Assembly (NCBI GenBank): GCA_014801735.1
Contig: JAAVDO010000011.1
Location: forward strand, 1-36,191
From: Bacteroides sp.
GTDB lineage: Bacteria > Bacteroidota > Bacteroidia > Bacteroidales > Muribaculaceae
Reading direction: 5' to 3'
DNA: 36,191 nucleotides
Part shown: piece by piece, positions 6,244 through 15,466 of the stretch
How positions within the stretch are numbered: the stretch's first letter is position 1
Layout of the letters: every line of letters starts with the position of its first letter
Translations under genes and position numbers: made by a program
The notes under the pieces: generated by a model
The model's database searches: none
What the model was told of the DNA's origin: nothing
Seen by the model: only the letters and a program-made list of their open reading frames with translations

Positions 6244-9200
6244 TCAGATCTTGCCAACTTCGGGATCAACGCCCCACTGCTGCTGGGCGAGACGACGATA
6301 GTTGTTGTAGCGCCACAGAGCGTTGGCCTTGGCTGCTGCGAAGAGCTCGGCTGCCTGCTCGGGATACTGCTTCACGAGCGAAGCGTAGCGCACCTCACCC
6401 TTGAGGAAGGCCTCGAACTTATCCCAATCGGGAGCTTTCGAATCGAGTGTGAAGGGGTTCTTGCCTTCTTCTTCGAGAGCGGGATTGTAGCGCCAGAGGT
6501 GCCAGTAACCGCAAGCAACTGCGTTGGCCTCTTCCTGCTGGCTCTTACCCATGCCGGCCTTGATACCGTGGTTGATACAGGGAGCGTAGGCGATGATGAG
6601 CGACGGACCGTCGTAAGCCTCAGCCTCGCGGATAGCCTTGAGGGTCTGAGCCTGGTCGGCACCCATAGCCACCTGAGCAACGTAAACGTAGCCGTAGGTA
6701 GAAGCAATCAGACCGAGGTCTTTCTTGCGGATGCGCTTGCCGGCAGCGGCAAACTTGGCGATAGCGCCGAGCGGAGTAGCCTTCGAAGCCTGACCGCCGG
6801 TGTTGGAGTAAACTTCGGTATCGACAACGATAATATTGATGTTCTTGCCAGAAGCGAGCACGTGGTCAAGACCGCCGAAGCCTATGTCGTAAGCGGCACC
6901 GTCGCCGGCAATGATCCACTGCGAACGCTTAGCGATGAAGTGGCGCACGTCGAGGAGCTGGCGGCAGATCTCGCAGTTGCAAGCCTCGCAGAGGGGCACG
7001 AGCTCGTCGCACACGGCGCGGGTCTTTGCGGGATCATTCTCATTGTCGAGCCATTCCTGAGCGAGTTCGTGGATGCGCTCGGGGCAGTCGGGACATGTGG
7101 CAGCCTGCTTCATCAGACCAACAACGCGCTCGTGGAGCTTCTCGTTGGCGATATACATACCCAGACCGAATTCGGCGAAGTCCTCGAAGAGGGAGTTGCC
7201 CCATGCGGGACCGTGGCCCTGCTTGTTGACGGTGTAGGGAGTTGAGGGAACAGAGCCAGAGTAGATCGATGAGCAACCGGTGGCGTTAGCTACCATCTCG
7301 TGGTCGCCGAAGAGCTGGCTGATGAGTTTCACGTAGGGAGTCTCGCCGCAACCGGAGCAAGCACCCGAGAATTCGAAGTAGGGCTTAGCGAACTGGCTGT
7401 TCTTGGGGTTGAGCTTGATGTCGACCAGATCCTGCTTGGAAGCAACGTGCTCTACGCAGTAGTCCCAAGCGGGCTGCTCGTCGAGCTGAGTCTCGAGGGG
7501 CTTCATAACCAGAGCCTTCTCGCCCTTCTTGCCCGGGCATACGTCGGCACAGTTGCCGCAACCGAGACAGTCGAGGGGATCAACGGCCTGAATGAAACGC
7601 ATTCCGGCGAACTGCTTGCCGATAGCGGGGATGGTATGGTCTTCGCCGAAGGGAGCGGCGCTCATCTCGGTAGCGTCGAGAACGAACGGACGGATAGCGG
7701 CGTGAGGGCAGACGAAAGCACACTTGTTGCACTGGATACAGTTTTCTTCAACCCATTCGGGAACGAAGGTTGCAACACCACGACGCTCATATTTTGCAGT
7801 CGACTGTGCCCATGTACCGTCGGCAATAGCCTTGAAATCGCTCACCTTGAGGCTGTCGCCGTCCTGAGCGTTGATGGGTTTGCAGAGGTCCTTTACGAAA
7901 GCGGGCTCATCGGTGTTTTCGGGCTCGTCGGCGGGCAGAGAGCTCCAAGCGGGATCGATGGGGAGCGTCTTGTATTCGTCGCCACGGTCAACGGCAGCAT
8001 AGTTCTTGTCGACGATATCCTGACCCTTCTTACCGTAGCTCTTCACGATGAACTTCTTCATCTGTTCAACGGCGAGATCAACGGGGATCACCTCGGTGAT
8101 GCGGAAGAATGCGCTCTGAAGGATGGTGTTGGTACGGTTGCCGAGACCAATTTCCTGAGCGATCTTGGTTGCGTTGATATAGTAGACGGTGATATTGTGG
8201 TCGGCGAAATACTTCTTGACCTTGTTGGGGAGGTTCTTAGCGAGTTCGTCGCCTTCCCAGATGGTGTTGAGCAGGAAGGTGCCGTTGTCGCGCAGACCGC
8301 GGGTCACGTCATAAAGGTGCAGATAGGCCTGAACGTGGCAAGCAACGAAGTTGGGGGTGGTCACCAGATAAGTCGAGCGGATGGGCTCGTCGCCGAAGCG
8401 CAGGTGAGAGCAGGTGAAACCGCCGCTCTTCTTCGAGTCGTAAGCGAAGTAGGCCTGGCAATACTTGTTGGTGTTGTCGCCGATGATTTTGATCGAGTTC
8501 TTGTTGGCACCTACAGTACCGTCGGCACCGAGACCATAGAACTTAGCCTCATAGATCGAACCGCCGAGAACCAGAGGCTCAACCGGGGGCAGCGAAGTGA
8601 AGGTGACGTCGTCGATGATACCCAGAGTGAAGTGATCTTTTGGCTGGGGAAGAGCCAGGTTGTCGAAGACGCTGATGATGAGGGCCGGGGTGGTGTCTTT
8701 CGAAGCCAGTCCGAAGCGGCCTGCTATGATCTGAGGAGCGTTGGGATTGCCCTTGTAAGCCTCGCATACGTCGAGATACAGGGGATCGCCGGGAGCTCCG
8801 GGCTCTTTGGTGCGGTCGAGCACAGCTATGCGCTTCACCGAAGCGGGGATAGCGGCGAGCAGGTGCTTGGCCGAGAAGGGACGGTAGAGGTGAACGGAAA
8901 CGAGACCAACCTTCTCGCCCTTGGCCATGAGGTGGTCGATAGCTTCCTGAGCGGCCATTGTGCCCGAACCCATAGCGATGATGATGCGGTCGGCTTCGGG
9001 GTGACCGTAGTAATTGAAGAGGTGATATTCGCGGCCTGTGAGCTTGCTGATCTCGCCCATGTATTCCTCAACGATTTCGGGCACTGCGTCATAGTAGGGG
9101 TTGCAGGCCTCACGGTGCTGGAAGAATACGTCGCTGTTCTCGGCCATACCGCGGGCTACGGGAGCATCGGGGTTGAGGGCGCGGTTGCGGAACTCGGCGA

Positions 9201-9804
9201 GAGCCTCGCGGTCGAGCAGGGGAGCCAGATCGTCCTGCTCGAGCATTTCGATTTTCTGGATCTCGTGGCTGGTGCGGAAACCGTCGAAGAAGTTAACGAA
9301 GGGCACACGGCTCTTGATGGTGGCGAGGTGAGCTACGGCAGAGAGGTCCATAACCTCCTGAACGGAGCCTTCGCAAAGCATGGCGCAGCCGGTCTGGCGT
9401 GTAGCCATCACATCGAGGTGATCGCCGAAGATCGAGAGGGCGTGAGAGGCGATTGTGCGGGCCGAAACGTGGAACACGCAAGGCAGCAGTTCGCCGGCAA
9501 TCTTGAACATGTTGGGGATCATCAGGAGGAGACCCTGCGAAGCTGTATAGGTGGTAGTGAGGGCACCTGCCTGAAGAGAACCGTGCACAGCACCTGCGGC
9601 ACCGCCTTCAGACTGCATCTCCTGAACGAGCACTGTCTCGCCGAAGATGTTCTTGCGGCCTGCAGCCGCCCATTCGTCAACGTATTCAGCCATCGTCGAC
9701 GAGGGGGTGATGGGATAGATTGCCGCAACCTCCGTAAACATGTAGGAGATGTGGGCAGCAGCCTGGTTGCCATCACAAGTCAAGAATTTCTTTTCCTTAC
9801 TCAT
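6244..9804 (-). CDS. nifJ: Pyruvate:ferredoxin (flavodoxin) oxidoreductase, copy 1
   Basis: This single-chain PFOR of 1186 residues converts pyruvate and CoA to acetyl-CoA and CO2, reducing ferredoxin. The domain order is complete. The N-terminal pyrimidine domain has AIYPITPSSTMAEYVDEWA. The CoA and gamma domains follow. Two ferredoxin-type [4Fe-4S] motifs have cysteines C689/692/695/699 and C746/749/752/756. The C-terminal TPP domain holds the proximal cluster (C816, C819, C844, C1076) and the GDGAAYDIGFGGLDH Mg/TPP motif. All expected ligands are present. It is monocistronic, with a terminator just downstream. A weak -7 variant, TATCTTCG, lies upstream at 9897-9890 on this strand. A second paralogue lies at 18883-22488. 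Confidence 0.95.
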   Translation of the reverse strand: MSKEKKFLTCDGNQAAAHISYMFTEVAAIYPITPSSTMAEYVDEWAAAGRKNIFGETVLVQEMQSEGGAAGAVHGSLQAGALTTTYTASQGLLLMIPNMFKIAGELLPCVFHVSARTIASHALSIFGDHLDVMATRQTGCAMLCEGSVQEVMDLSAVAHLATIKSRVPFVNFFDGFRTSHEIQKIEMLEQDDLAPLLDREALAEFRNRALNPDAPVARGMAENSDVFFQHREACNPYYDAVPEIVEEYMGEISKLTGREYHLFNYYGHPEADRIIIAMGSGTMAAQEAIDHLMAKGEKVGLVSVHLYRPFSAKHLLAAIPASVKRIAVLDRTKEPGAPGDPLYLDVCEAYKGNPNAPQIIAGRFGLASKDTTPALIISVFDNLALPQPKDHFTLGIIDDVTFTSLPPVEPLVLGGSIYEAKFYGLGADGTVGANKNSIKIIGDNTNKYCQAYFAYDSKKSGGFTCSHLRFGDEPIRSTYLVTTPNFVACHVQAYLHLYDVTRGLRDNGTFLLNTIWEGDELAKNLPNKVKKYFADHNITVYYINATKIAQEIGLGNRTNTILQSAFFRITEVIPVDLAVEQMKKFIVKSYGKKGQDIVDKNYAAVDRGDEYKTLPIDPAWSSLPADEPENTDEPAFVKDLCKPINAQDGDSLKVSDFKAIADGTWAQSTAKYERRGVATFVPEWVEENCIQCNKCAFVCPHAAIRPFVLDATEMSAAPFGEDHTIPAIGKQFAGMRFIQAVDPLDCLGCGNCADVCPGKKGEKALVMKPLETQLDEQPAWDYCVEHVASKQDLVDIKLNPKNSQFAKPYFEFSGACSGCGETPYVKLISQLFGDHEMVANATGCSSIYSGSVPSTPYTVNKQGHGPAWGNSLFEDFAEFGLGMYIANEKLHERVVGLMKQAATCPDCPERIHELAQEWLDNENDPAKTRAVCDELVPLCEACNCEICRQLLDVRHFIAKRSQWIIAGDGAAYDIGFGGLDHVLASGKNINIIVVDTEVYSNTGGQASKATPLGAIAKFAAAGKRIRKKDLGLIASTYGYVYVAQVAMGADQAQTLKAIREAEAYDGPSLIIAYAPCINHGIKAGMGKSQQEEANAVACGYWHLWRYNPALEEEGKNPFTLDSKAPDWDKFEAFLKGEVRYASLVKQYPEQAAELFAAAKANALWRYNNYRRLAQQQWGVDPEVGKI

Positions 9805-10034
9805 TGGTTTGGATTGGTGTTGAATGTAATCTATTTAGACTGTGAATTGTCGTTGTAGTCGCTATCGCATATAGTCACAATAGCCACCGCGAAGATACGC
9901 AATTTACTCGAAGTCTGCAAAAAAAAGTGCAACCACCACAATGTTAAAACCGATGATCTCTTTATGCGTTTTGGGCCAATAAACCTTTCATGCAGGCGAT
10001 GTGTTGATATAATAAAAGATAAAACCTAAATAAT

Positions 10035-10331
10035 ATGAAACATTTTGAAGAAGTGATAGGCGAGTCGAAACCCACTCTCGCAGTCTTTATGCATGCGGCC
10101 GAACACAATGCCGTAGATCTGAAATCTCTGGTTGAAGAACTACAGAAACAGTATGGCGACAAAGCCAATATAGCCCGCGTCGATACGTCGTTCAACCGCA
10201 AGATGATCGAGAAATTCCGCCTGAACACATATCCCACCTGGATTCTATTCAAAGAGGGTCAGGAACTGATGAGGGAAAGCGGCAACAAGACCGTGACAGA
10301 GCTTGGCGAACTGATCGAGCGCGCTCTCTGA
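10035..10331 (+). CDS. Thioredoxin-fold protein lacking cysteines
   Basis: This small protein of 98 residues has the length and secondary-structure rhythm of thioredoxin. It has an N-terminal strand (TLAVFMH), a helix (VDLKSLVEELQKQYG), a strand IARVDTS, the cis-proline loop NTYPTW (P67), then ILFKEGQEL and a C-terminal helix. Where thioredoxin has WCGPC, this protein reads FMHAAEHNA (18-26), and the chain has no cysteine at all. It therefore cannot do dithiol chemistry. A scaffold, chaperone-like or peptide-binding role is possible, but that is inference. It is divergent from the first PFOR gene, has no signal peptide, and is followed by a strong hairpin, so it is probably transcribed alone. 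I found no convincing -7 box in front of it. Confidence 0.75.
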   Translation: MKHFEEVIGESKPTLAVFMHAAEHNAVDLKSLVEELQKQYGDKANIARVDTSFNRKMIEKFRLNTYPTWILFKEGQELMRESGNKTVTELGELIERAL

Positions 10332-10360
10332 CCCTCAGGCAAAATTATTTATGCGGCATA

Positions 10361-10392
10361 GCGTCCCGGCTTCTTGATTGAGGCCGGGACGC
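10361..10392. terminator. Hairpin after the thioredoxin-fold gene
   Basis: GCGTCCCGGC (10361-10370) pairs perfectly with GCCGGGACGC (10383-10392) over a 12-base loop. It lies 30 bases past the stop codon. There is no T-run after it, so it may end transcripts inefficiently or protect the 3' end. Confidence 0.6.
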
Positions 10393-10546
10393 TGTGCGAA
10401 TTCCGGCGCTGCCCTTAGGAATCTCAGAAATAAGGGGGCGACCAAGAAGTCAAGGCAAGATTCGGCTCTTGGCTGCCTTTCTGTATCATCACGCTGTCAG
10501 AACGCTGAACAGCAGTAGGAAATTTGGGCAGGAGTGCATTTTTTAC

Positions 10547-10577
10547 TTGACAAACGGGTCGGAATGTATTAATTTTG
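10547..10577 (+). promoter_or_regulatory. Promoter of the ftsX-uppP-truB-queA run
   Basis: TTG at 10547-10549 and TAATTTTG at 10570-10577 match the Bacteroidales -33 and -7 elements. The spacing of 23 bases is slightly long. The predicted leader is about 55 bases. Confidence 0.6.
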
Positions 10578-10638
10578 CAGAGATTTGCCGAATTGTGTGC
10601 CTGCCTAACCGCACAGATAATATCCGGCGACGAGATAG

Positions 10639-11517
10639 ATGAGCAAAAATAACAGAAAAAGCCTGCCTCTGTTCGGGTCGCAGGCCACTGCCACGGTAAG
10701 TGTGGCGCTGGTGCTCCTGATACTTGGTATCGTGGGGCTTCTGACGCTTGCGGCAGCGTCGCTGACACGCACTGTCAAGGAGCAGGTTGGTTTCGTCGCC
10801 ATGGTGTGCGACAACGTGACCGACGGTCAGCTTGCCGAGGTCAGGAAATATCTTTCCGCAACGCCGGGAATCAAAGCGGTGGAGTATGCGACAGCCGACG
10901 AGGTGCTGGCTCGCTGGCAGGAGATGGCCAACGACGATGAGGATGTGGCTAAGCTGCTTGGCGTGAATCCGTTCAGTGCTGAGATCGAGGTGAAAGTGAA
11001 GAGCGACTATGCATCGACCGACTCGATAGAGAAAATCGTGGCGCCGATGCGCAAGATGGATGCCCTGAGCGAAATAACGATACATTCGGAGATGGTTGAT
11101 TCGATCAACCGCACCTTCCGCACCGTGAGAATGGCACTGCTGCTTGTGGCCCTGGCACTGCTTCTCATATCTTTCGGCCTGATCAACAACACGGTCCGCC
11201 TTTCGGTGTATGCCCGGCGTTTCACTATCTACACAATGCAGCTCGTCGGCGCCACCAATGCCTATATCCGTCGGCCGATAGTGTCGGTCAATATGGTGAG
11301 CGGCGTTATCGCGGGCATTATAGCCGCGGTGTTGCTGACAGGTCTGGTGTACTATTGCGTGGAGATGGATCCGGTGGTGGGCGATGTGATAGGCCCGATG
11401 GATGTGGCCATAGTGGCTGCAGGTATGGTGATAGCGGGCATGGTGATATGCAGCGGCGCCTCGCTCATAGCCGCCAACCGATATCTGGGCGTGAGCTACG
11501 ACAAGATGTTCAAATAG
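10639..11517 (+). CDS. ftsX: Cell-division permease-like protein FtsX
   Basis: This is an inner-membrane protein of 292 residues with the FtsX layout. A short cytoplasmic N-terminus leads to TM1 (about 18-42) and an extracytoplasmic domain (about 45-160; VGFVAMVCDNVTDGQ, VEYATADEVLARWQEM). Three further helices follow near 165-185, 215-240 and 253-275. FtsEX couples ATP use to activation of peptidoglycan hydrolases at the septum. The partner ATPase FtsE is not adjacent, which is normal in Bacteroidetes, where ftsX is found with uppP and truB. It is first in a run of six plus-strand genes. The start is supported by the promoter and by the basic SKNNRKS leader. Confidence 0.9.
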   Translation: MSKNNRKSLPLFGSQATATVSVALVLLILGIVGLLTLAAASLTRTVKEQVGFVAMVCDNVTDGQLAEVRKYLSATPGIKAVEYATADEVLARWQEMANDDEDVAKLLGVNPFSAEIEVKVKSDYASTDSIEKIVAPMRKMDALSEITIHSEMVDSINRTFRTVRMALLLVALALLLISFGLINNTVRLSVYARRFTIYTMQLVGATNAYIRRPIVSVNMVSGVIAGIIAAVLLTGLVYYCVEMDPVVGDVIGPMDVAIVAAGMVIAGMVICSGASLIAANRYLGVSYDKMFK

Positions 11518-11567
11518 TAAACTTGGCCCAAACCGACAAATAAGAACGTAATCACAAATCAAAATAT

Positions 11568-11885
11568 ATGGCTTTCAATCAAAATGCCGATCCACACAAG
11601 CCCTCGGGGGAACTTGAGGTGGAAAAATACAGCGACTTTCCGCTGGTGAAGATCAATTTCATACTCATGATCGTGTCGGCTGTAATAACCGTAGTCGGCT
11701 TTCTACTGATGCTCGGCAAGGGCTCGGGAGCCGATGAGTTTAATCCCGACATTTTCTCGACACGTCGTATAGTGATAGGCCCGACCATAGCTTTCATAGG
11801 ATTCATTCTGATGGGAGTGTCGATAATGTGGCCCTCAAAGCGCCACCGTCAGGAACCTGAGAACAAAAAGGAGGACGAAATATGA
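11568..11885 (+). CDS. DUF3098 family small membrane protein
   Basis: This is a 105-residue protein with two predicted membrane helices (VKINFILMIVSAVITVVGFLLM, about 28-49, and IVIGPTIAFIGFILMGVSIMW, about 68-88). Short polar tails lie on both sides, with a charged C-terminus rich in K, R and E. It matches the conserved Bacteroidetes family found between ftsX and uppP. Its function is unknown to me. Its stop overlaps the uppP ATG by 4 bases (11882-11885), implying translational coupling and perhaps a role in the same envelope process. Confidence 0.8.
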   Translation: MAFNQNADPHKPSGELEVEKYSDFPLVKINFILMIVSAVITVVGFLLMLGKGSGADEFNPDIFSTRRIVIGPTIAFIGFILMGVSIMWPSKRHRQEPENKKEDEI

Positions 11886-12715
11886 GCTGGCTTGATGCGC
11901 TGATAATGGGCATAGTGCAGGGCCTGGCCGAGTATCTGCCGATCAGTTCGAGCGGCCATCTGGAGATATGCCGTACAATTCTCGGTCTGGAACTGTCGGG
12001 CGCCGAGGCTTTGGATTTCGATCTTGCGCTGCATGTGGCTACGGTGTTGAGCACTATCACGGTGCTCAGGAGTGAGTTCGTGCCTCTGTGCCGGTCGTTT
12101 TTCACTCTGCGCCGCGATGAGAACACCAGCTATGTATGGAAACTAATAGTGAGCTGCATTCCGGTCGGCATCGTGGGCCTTTGCTTCAAGAAAGAGATCG
12201 AGCGATTCTTCGGGAGCGGTCTTGAGATAGTAGGTATATGCCTGCTTGTCACTGCAGTGCTTCTCGTGTTCGCCTACATAAGCCGTATGCGCACCGAGCG
12301 TCGTCCGATCCGCTACAACATGCCGCGCGATACGGGCCGTCAGGTTGGCTGGATCGACGCCATAGTGATCGGTATCAGTCAGGCTATCGCCGTGCTGCCT
12401 GGCCTGAGCCGGTCGGGCACAACCATCGCTACCGGTATAATGCTGGGCGACAACCGTGAGGCGGTGGCCCGATTCTCGTTCTTCATGGTAATTATTCCTA
12501 TACTGGGCGAAGCGCTGCTCGACGTGAAAGATATGCTTTCGGGCGAGGCTGCCTCGGAGTCGGTGGGAGGTCTGGCGCTTGCCATAGGTTTCGTGGCCTC
12601 GTATATAGTGGGCTGTCTGGCCTGCCGCTGGATGCTTGAGATCGTGAAGAAAGGCAAACTGGTGTGGTTCGCACTTTATTGTGCCGTTGTAGGCGCCGTC
12701 TGCATAATCTGGTGA
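11882..12715 (+). CDS. uppP: Undecaprenyl-diphosphatase UppP (BacA)
   Basis: This integral membrane phosphatase of 277 residues recycles undecaprenyl diphosphate to the monophosphate lipid carrier for peptidoglycan and surface glycans. It is also linked to bacitracin tolerance. The first signature QGLAEYLPISSSGHLEI is near residues 14-30. The second, LPGLSRSGTTIATGIM, is near 173-188. The remainder is a series of hydrophobic helices. The ATG overlaps the DUF3098 stop by 4 bases. The TGA overlaps the truB ATG by one base, so the three genes form a tightly coupled block. Confidence 0.95.
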   Translation: MSWLDALIMGIVQGLAEYLPISSSGHLEICRTILGLELSGAEALDFDLALHVATVLSTITVLRSEFVPLCRSFFTLRRDENTSYVWKLIVSCIPVGIVGLCFKKEIERFFGSGLEIVGICLLVTAVLLVFAYISRMRTERRPIRYNMPRDTGRQVGWIDAIVIGISQAIAVLPGLSRSGTTIATGIMLGDNREAVARFSFFMVIIPILGEALLDVKDMLSGEAASESVGGLALAIGFVASYIVGCLACRWMLEIVKKGKLVWFALYCAVVGAVCIIW

Positions 12716-13461
12716 TGAGCGAAACAGCCGAAAACAACTACAGTACCCGCAACTTCGTGGCCGGCGAGATAATCAGCGTCGACAAACCGCTTGGCTGGAC
12801 AAGTTTCGATGTGGTGAAGCGACTACGCGGTACTCTGCTAAGACGCCTTCACAAAAAGAAATTCAAGGTGGGCCACGCCGGAACCCTCGATCCGCTTGCC
12901 TCAGGAGTGATGATTATCACTACCGGACGGGCTACAAAGCTGATCGACAGCCTGCAGGGTGGTGTGAAGGAGTATATCGCCGAAATAGCGCTTGGCGCCA
13001 CCACCCCGAGTTTCGATCTGGAAACTGAGATCGACGCCACATATCCGACGAACCATATCACCCGCGAACTTGTAGAAGAAGTACTGGCCCGCTTCATAGG
13101 GCGCATAGAACAGATACCGCCTGCGTATTCCGCCTGTAAGATCGAGGGCCGCAGGGCCTATGACATGGCCCGCGCCGGCGAAACACCCGAGCTTAAAGCC
13201 AAGATTCTGGTGATAGACGAGATCGAGCTTCTGGACTACTCGCAGCAGAGAATACTCATCAGAGTGGTCTGCAGCAAGGGAACATATATCAGGGCGCTTG
13301 CCCGCGACATAGGAGCCGCGTTAGGCTCAGGCGGTCATCTCACCAACCTGCGCCGCACACGGGTGGGAGAGATAAGGATAGCCGACTGCATGAGCGTTGA
13401 CCAGGCTGTTGACATGATCAGGAACGCGCCCCTCGCCCCCGATGACCAAGATTCTGTCTGA
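12715..13461 (+). CDS. truB: tRNA pseudouridine(55) synthase TruB
   Basis: This enzyme makes pseudouridine at position 55 in the T-loop of tRNA. I take the start at 12715 (MSETAENN), where the ATG shares a base with the uppP TGA. A frame extends back to 12664, but it overlaps uppP by 50 bases. The protein is 248 residues. It has SVDKPLGWTSFDVV (21-34) and the catalytic motif GHAGTLDPLASG with D59. The RVVCSKGTYIRALARDIG motif lies in the C-terminal half. No PUA domain of note follows, which fits the shorter Bacteroidetes version. Confidence 0.95.
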   Translation: MSETAENNYSTRNFVAGEIISVDKPLGWTSFDVVKRLRGTLLRRLHKKKFKVGHAGTLDPLASGVMIITTGRATKLIDSLQGGVKEYIAEIALGATTPSFDLETEIDATYPTNHITRELVEEVLARFIGRIEQIPPAYSACKIEGRRAYDMARAGETPELKAKILVIDEIELLDYSQQRILIRVVCSKGTYIRALARDIGAALGSGGHLTNLRRTRVGEIRIADCMSVDQAVDMIRNAPLAPDDQDSV

Positions 13462-13591
13462 ATAGACAAAAGATCAATATTCACACTACCTTCCGATTAC
13501 ACAAAGTCGATCCGGAGCCCGTTGCCGCCCACGGTGGAGCCGCAAGGCAGAAATGAGCCCGGTCTGAACAACAACAAAATAAAGCTGACTG

Positions 13592-14644
13592 ATGAAACTG
13601 TCGCAATTCAAATTCAAGCTGCCTGAGGAACTGATAGCGCAGCATCCCGCCGCAGTGCGCGATGAGGCGCGCCTGATGGTGGTTCACCGCAAGAGCGGCG
13701 AGATAGAGAACCGCATATTCAAGGATATACTGGAATACTTTGAAGACGGCGATATGATGGTGTTTAACGACACCAAGGTATTCCCGGCCCGTCTTGACGG
13801 CAACAAGGAGCGCACCGGTGCCCGTATAGAGGTTTTTCTGCTGCGTGAACTCAATGCGGAAAACAAACTGTGGGACGTACTGGTAGAGCCTGCCCGCAAA
13901 ATCCGCATAGGCAACAAGCTTTATTTTGGTGACGATGACTCGATGGTGGCCGAGGTGATCGACAACACCACATCACGCGGCCGCACACTGCGGTTCCTTT
14001 ATGACGGCCCGCGCAAGGAATTCAAGGATGCCTTGTTCAGCCTCGGCAAGACTCCGCTGCCGATGTATATCAAACGCGAAGCAACCGACGAGGACGCAGA
14101 GCGCTATCAGACCATCTTCGCCAAGAACGAGGGTGCCGTCGTTGCTCCGGCTGCCGGATTGCATTTCAGCCGCGAACTGCTGAAGCGTCTTGAGATAAAG
14201 GGTGTGAAGGAGGCTTTCATGACCGTTCACAGCGGACTGGGCAACTTCAGGGAGATCGACGTGGAAGATCTGACGAAACACCGCATGGACTCGGAGCAAC
14301 TCGAGGTGAGCGATAAGCTCGTGGAAGAAGTCAACGCGACGAAAGATGCCGAACACAGGGTGTGTGCCGTAGGCACAAGCGTGCTCCGCGGTCTGGCCAC
14401 GGCAGTGAGCATGGGCGGCCATATAAAGACTTACAGCGGCTGGACCAACAAGTTTATCTTCCCGCCTTATGAATTCACAGTGGCCGACGCGCTTATCACC
14501 AACTTCCACATGCCTTATTCAACCATGCTGATGATGGTGGCCGCATTCGGTGGATATAATCTGATCATGAAAGCCTATGATGTGGCTGTGGCCGAGAAAT
14601 ACCGCTTCGGAGCCTATGGCGACGCTATGCTGGTGATCGACTGA
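13592..14644 (+). CDS. queA: S-adenosylmethionine:tRNA ribosyltransferase-isomerase QueA
   Basis: QueA transfers and isomerises the ribosyl part of SAM onto preQ1-modified tRNA to give epoxyqueuosine. The 350-residue length is standard. It begins with [25 protein letters not shown] and carries the conserved segments [30 protein letters not shown] and [19 protein letters not shown] gap of 130 bases separates it from truB. I see no strong promoter there, so read-through from the upstream genes is likely. Other queuosine genes are not in the window. Confidence 0.95.
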   Translation: MKLSQFKFKLPEELIAQHPAAVRDEARLMVVHRKSGEIENRIFKDILEYFEDGDMMVFNDTKVFPARLDGNKERTGARIEVFLLRELNAENKLWDVLVEPARKIRIGNKLYFGDDDSMVAEVIDNTTSRGRTLRFLYDGPRKEFKDALFSLGKTPLPMYIKREATDEDAERYQTIFAKNEGAVVAPAAGLHFSRELLKRLEIKGVKEAFMTVHSGLGNFREIDVEDLTKHRMDSEQLEVSDKLVEEVNATKDAEHRVCAVGTSVLRGLATAVSMGGHIKTYSGWTNKFIFPPYEFTVADALITNFHMPYSTMLMMVAAFGGYNLIMKAYDVAVAEKYRFGAYGDAMLVID

Positions 14645-14666
14645 ACAAGACCCGTAACGCAATCAG

Positions 14667-15308
14667 ATGGCATCGGCCAAAACACCGGAACCAAGAGGCG
14701 CGGCGGCAGAACCGGCAGGCAGCGAATATCTCACGGTTGCCGCTCCGGCAAAGGCACAGCTGCGCGAGAAGATGAGCCGTTTCATCGCGTTCGTCTTTCC
14801 GGTGAGCAGTGCGGAGCAGGCACGTGAAGAGATAGCACGTGTCGCAGCCGACTATCACGACGCGCGGCATGTGTGCTGGGCCTACCGTCTGGGAGCCGAC
14901 GGCACAGATACGCAGTGTAACGATAACGGAGAGCCGAGTGGTACGGCCGGGCGTCCCATTCTGGGACAGATACGGTCGGCCGGACTGACCAACGTGGCCG
15001 TGGCCGTGGTGCGTTATTTCGGCGGAATCAAGCTCGGGACATCAGGGCTGATTACAGCCTATAAGGAGGCTACGCGGCTTGCTATCGAGGAGGCCGAGAT
15101 CGTGACGGGCTTCGAGACCGACACAGTGACAGTGGTATTCCCCTATATGGCTATCAACGATGTGATGCGCGTGGCAAAGGATCCCGGAATCCGGATAGTG
15201 GATCAGGTGTTCGACAATTCATGCCTCCTGACTCTCGAAACCCGTGCCGACCACGTCGAGCGGCTGCTCCAGCGTCTGACCGATATCGACGGTGTGACTG
15301 AAAAATGA
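14667..15308 (+). CDS. YigZ / IMPACT family protein
   Basis: This 213-residue protein has the UPF0029/IMPACT N-terminal domain. The markers are FIAFVFPVSSAEQAREEI, the segment NDNGEPSGTAGRPILGQI, and VVRYFGGIKLGTSGLITAYKEAT. A ferredoxin-like C-terminal domain (DUF1949 type) follows from about residue 150. Bacterial YigZ proteins have been linked to nucleic-acid or translation-related roles, but the activity is not settled. It begins 22 bases after the queA stop and is the last gene of the run, ahead of a strong terminator. Confidence 0.88.
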   Translation: MASAKTPEPRGAAAEPAGSEYLTVAAPAKAQLREKMSRFIAFVFPVSSAEQAREEIARVAADYHDARHVCWAYRLGADGTDTQCNDNGEPSGTAGRPILGQIRSAGLTNVAVAVVRYFGGIKLGTSGLITAYKEATRLAIEEAEIVTGFETDTVTVVFPYMAINDVMRVAKDPGIRIVDQVFDNSCLLTLETRADHVERLLQRLTDIDGVTEK

Positions 15309-15348
15309 CATGCTTATGGAGCAACGACCGATGTCAGCTCCATTTAGA

Positions 15349-15398
15349 AAATCTACCGGCAGGCATGAACTGTGCCTGCCGGTAGATTTCTTTTTTAT
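15349..15398. terminator. Strong intrinsic terminator between yigZ and the XRE gene
   Basis: A perfect 17-bp stem is formed by 15349-15365 and 15373-15389 around a 7-base loop, followed by CTTTTTTATT on the plus strand. This is the clearest terminator in the window. It ends the ftsX run. Confidence 0.93.
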
Positions 15399-15466
15399 TG
15401 CTCTTCTTTCCAGTGGTTTATTGTTTGGTAATAACGAAATCCTCATCTTCCTGGTGTGTGCGGTGC

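Larger units (their letters stand above)
10332..10638. other. Gene-free stretch before ftsX
   Basis: These 307 bases contain the hairpin at 10361-10392 and a short stem CCCTTA/TAAGGG (10412-10417 and 10431-10436). Two interleaved complementary pairs follow: CCAAGA/TCTTGG (10442-10447, 10467-10472) and AAGGCA/TGCCTT (10452-10457, 10474-10479). The ftsX promoter lies at the right end. The only frame of any length (10394-10642) starts just past the terminator hairpin, covers the promoter and resembles no family I know. Confidence 0.65.

Noticed and set aside
7300..9858. An 852-codon plus-strand open frame opposite the first PFOR gene
   Set aside because: It is antisense to a complete enzyme gene. 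The translation resembles no family and arises from codon bias.
10394..10642. An 82-codon plus-strand frame before ftsX
   Set aside because: It begins right after a terminator hairpin, spans the ftsX promoter and has no recognisable features.
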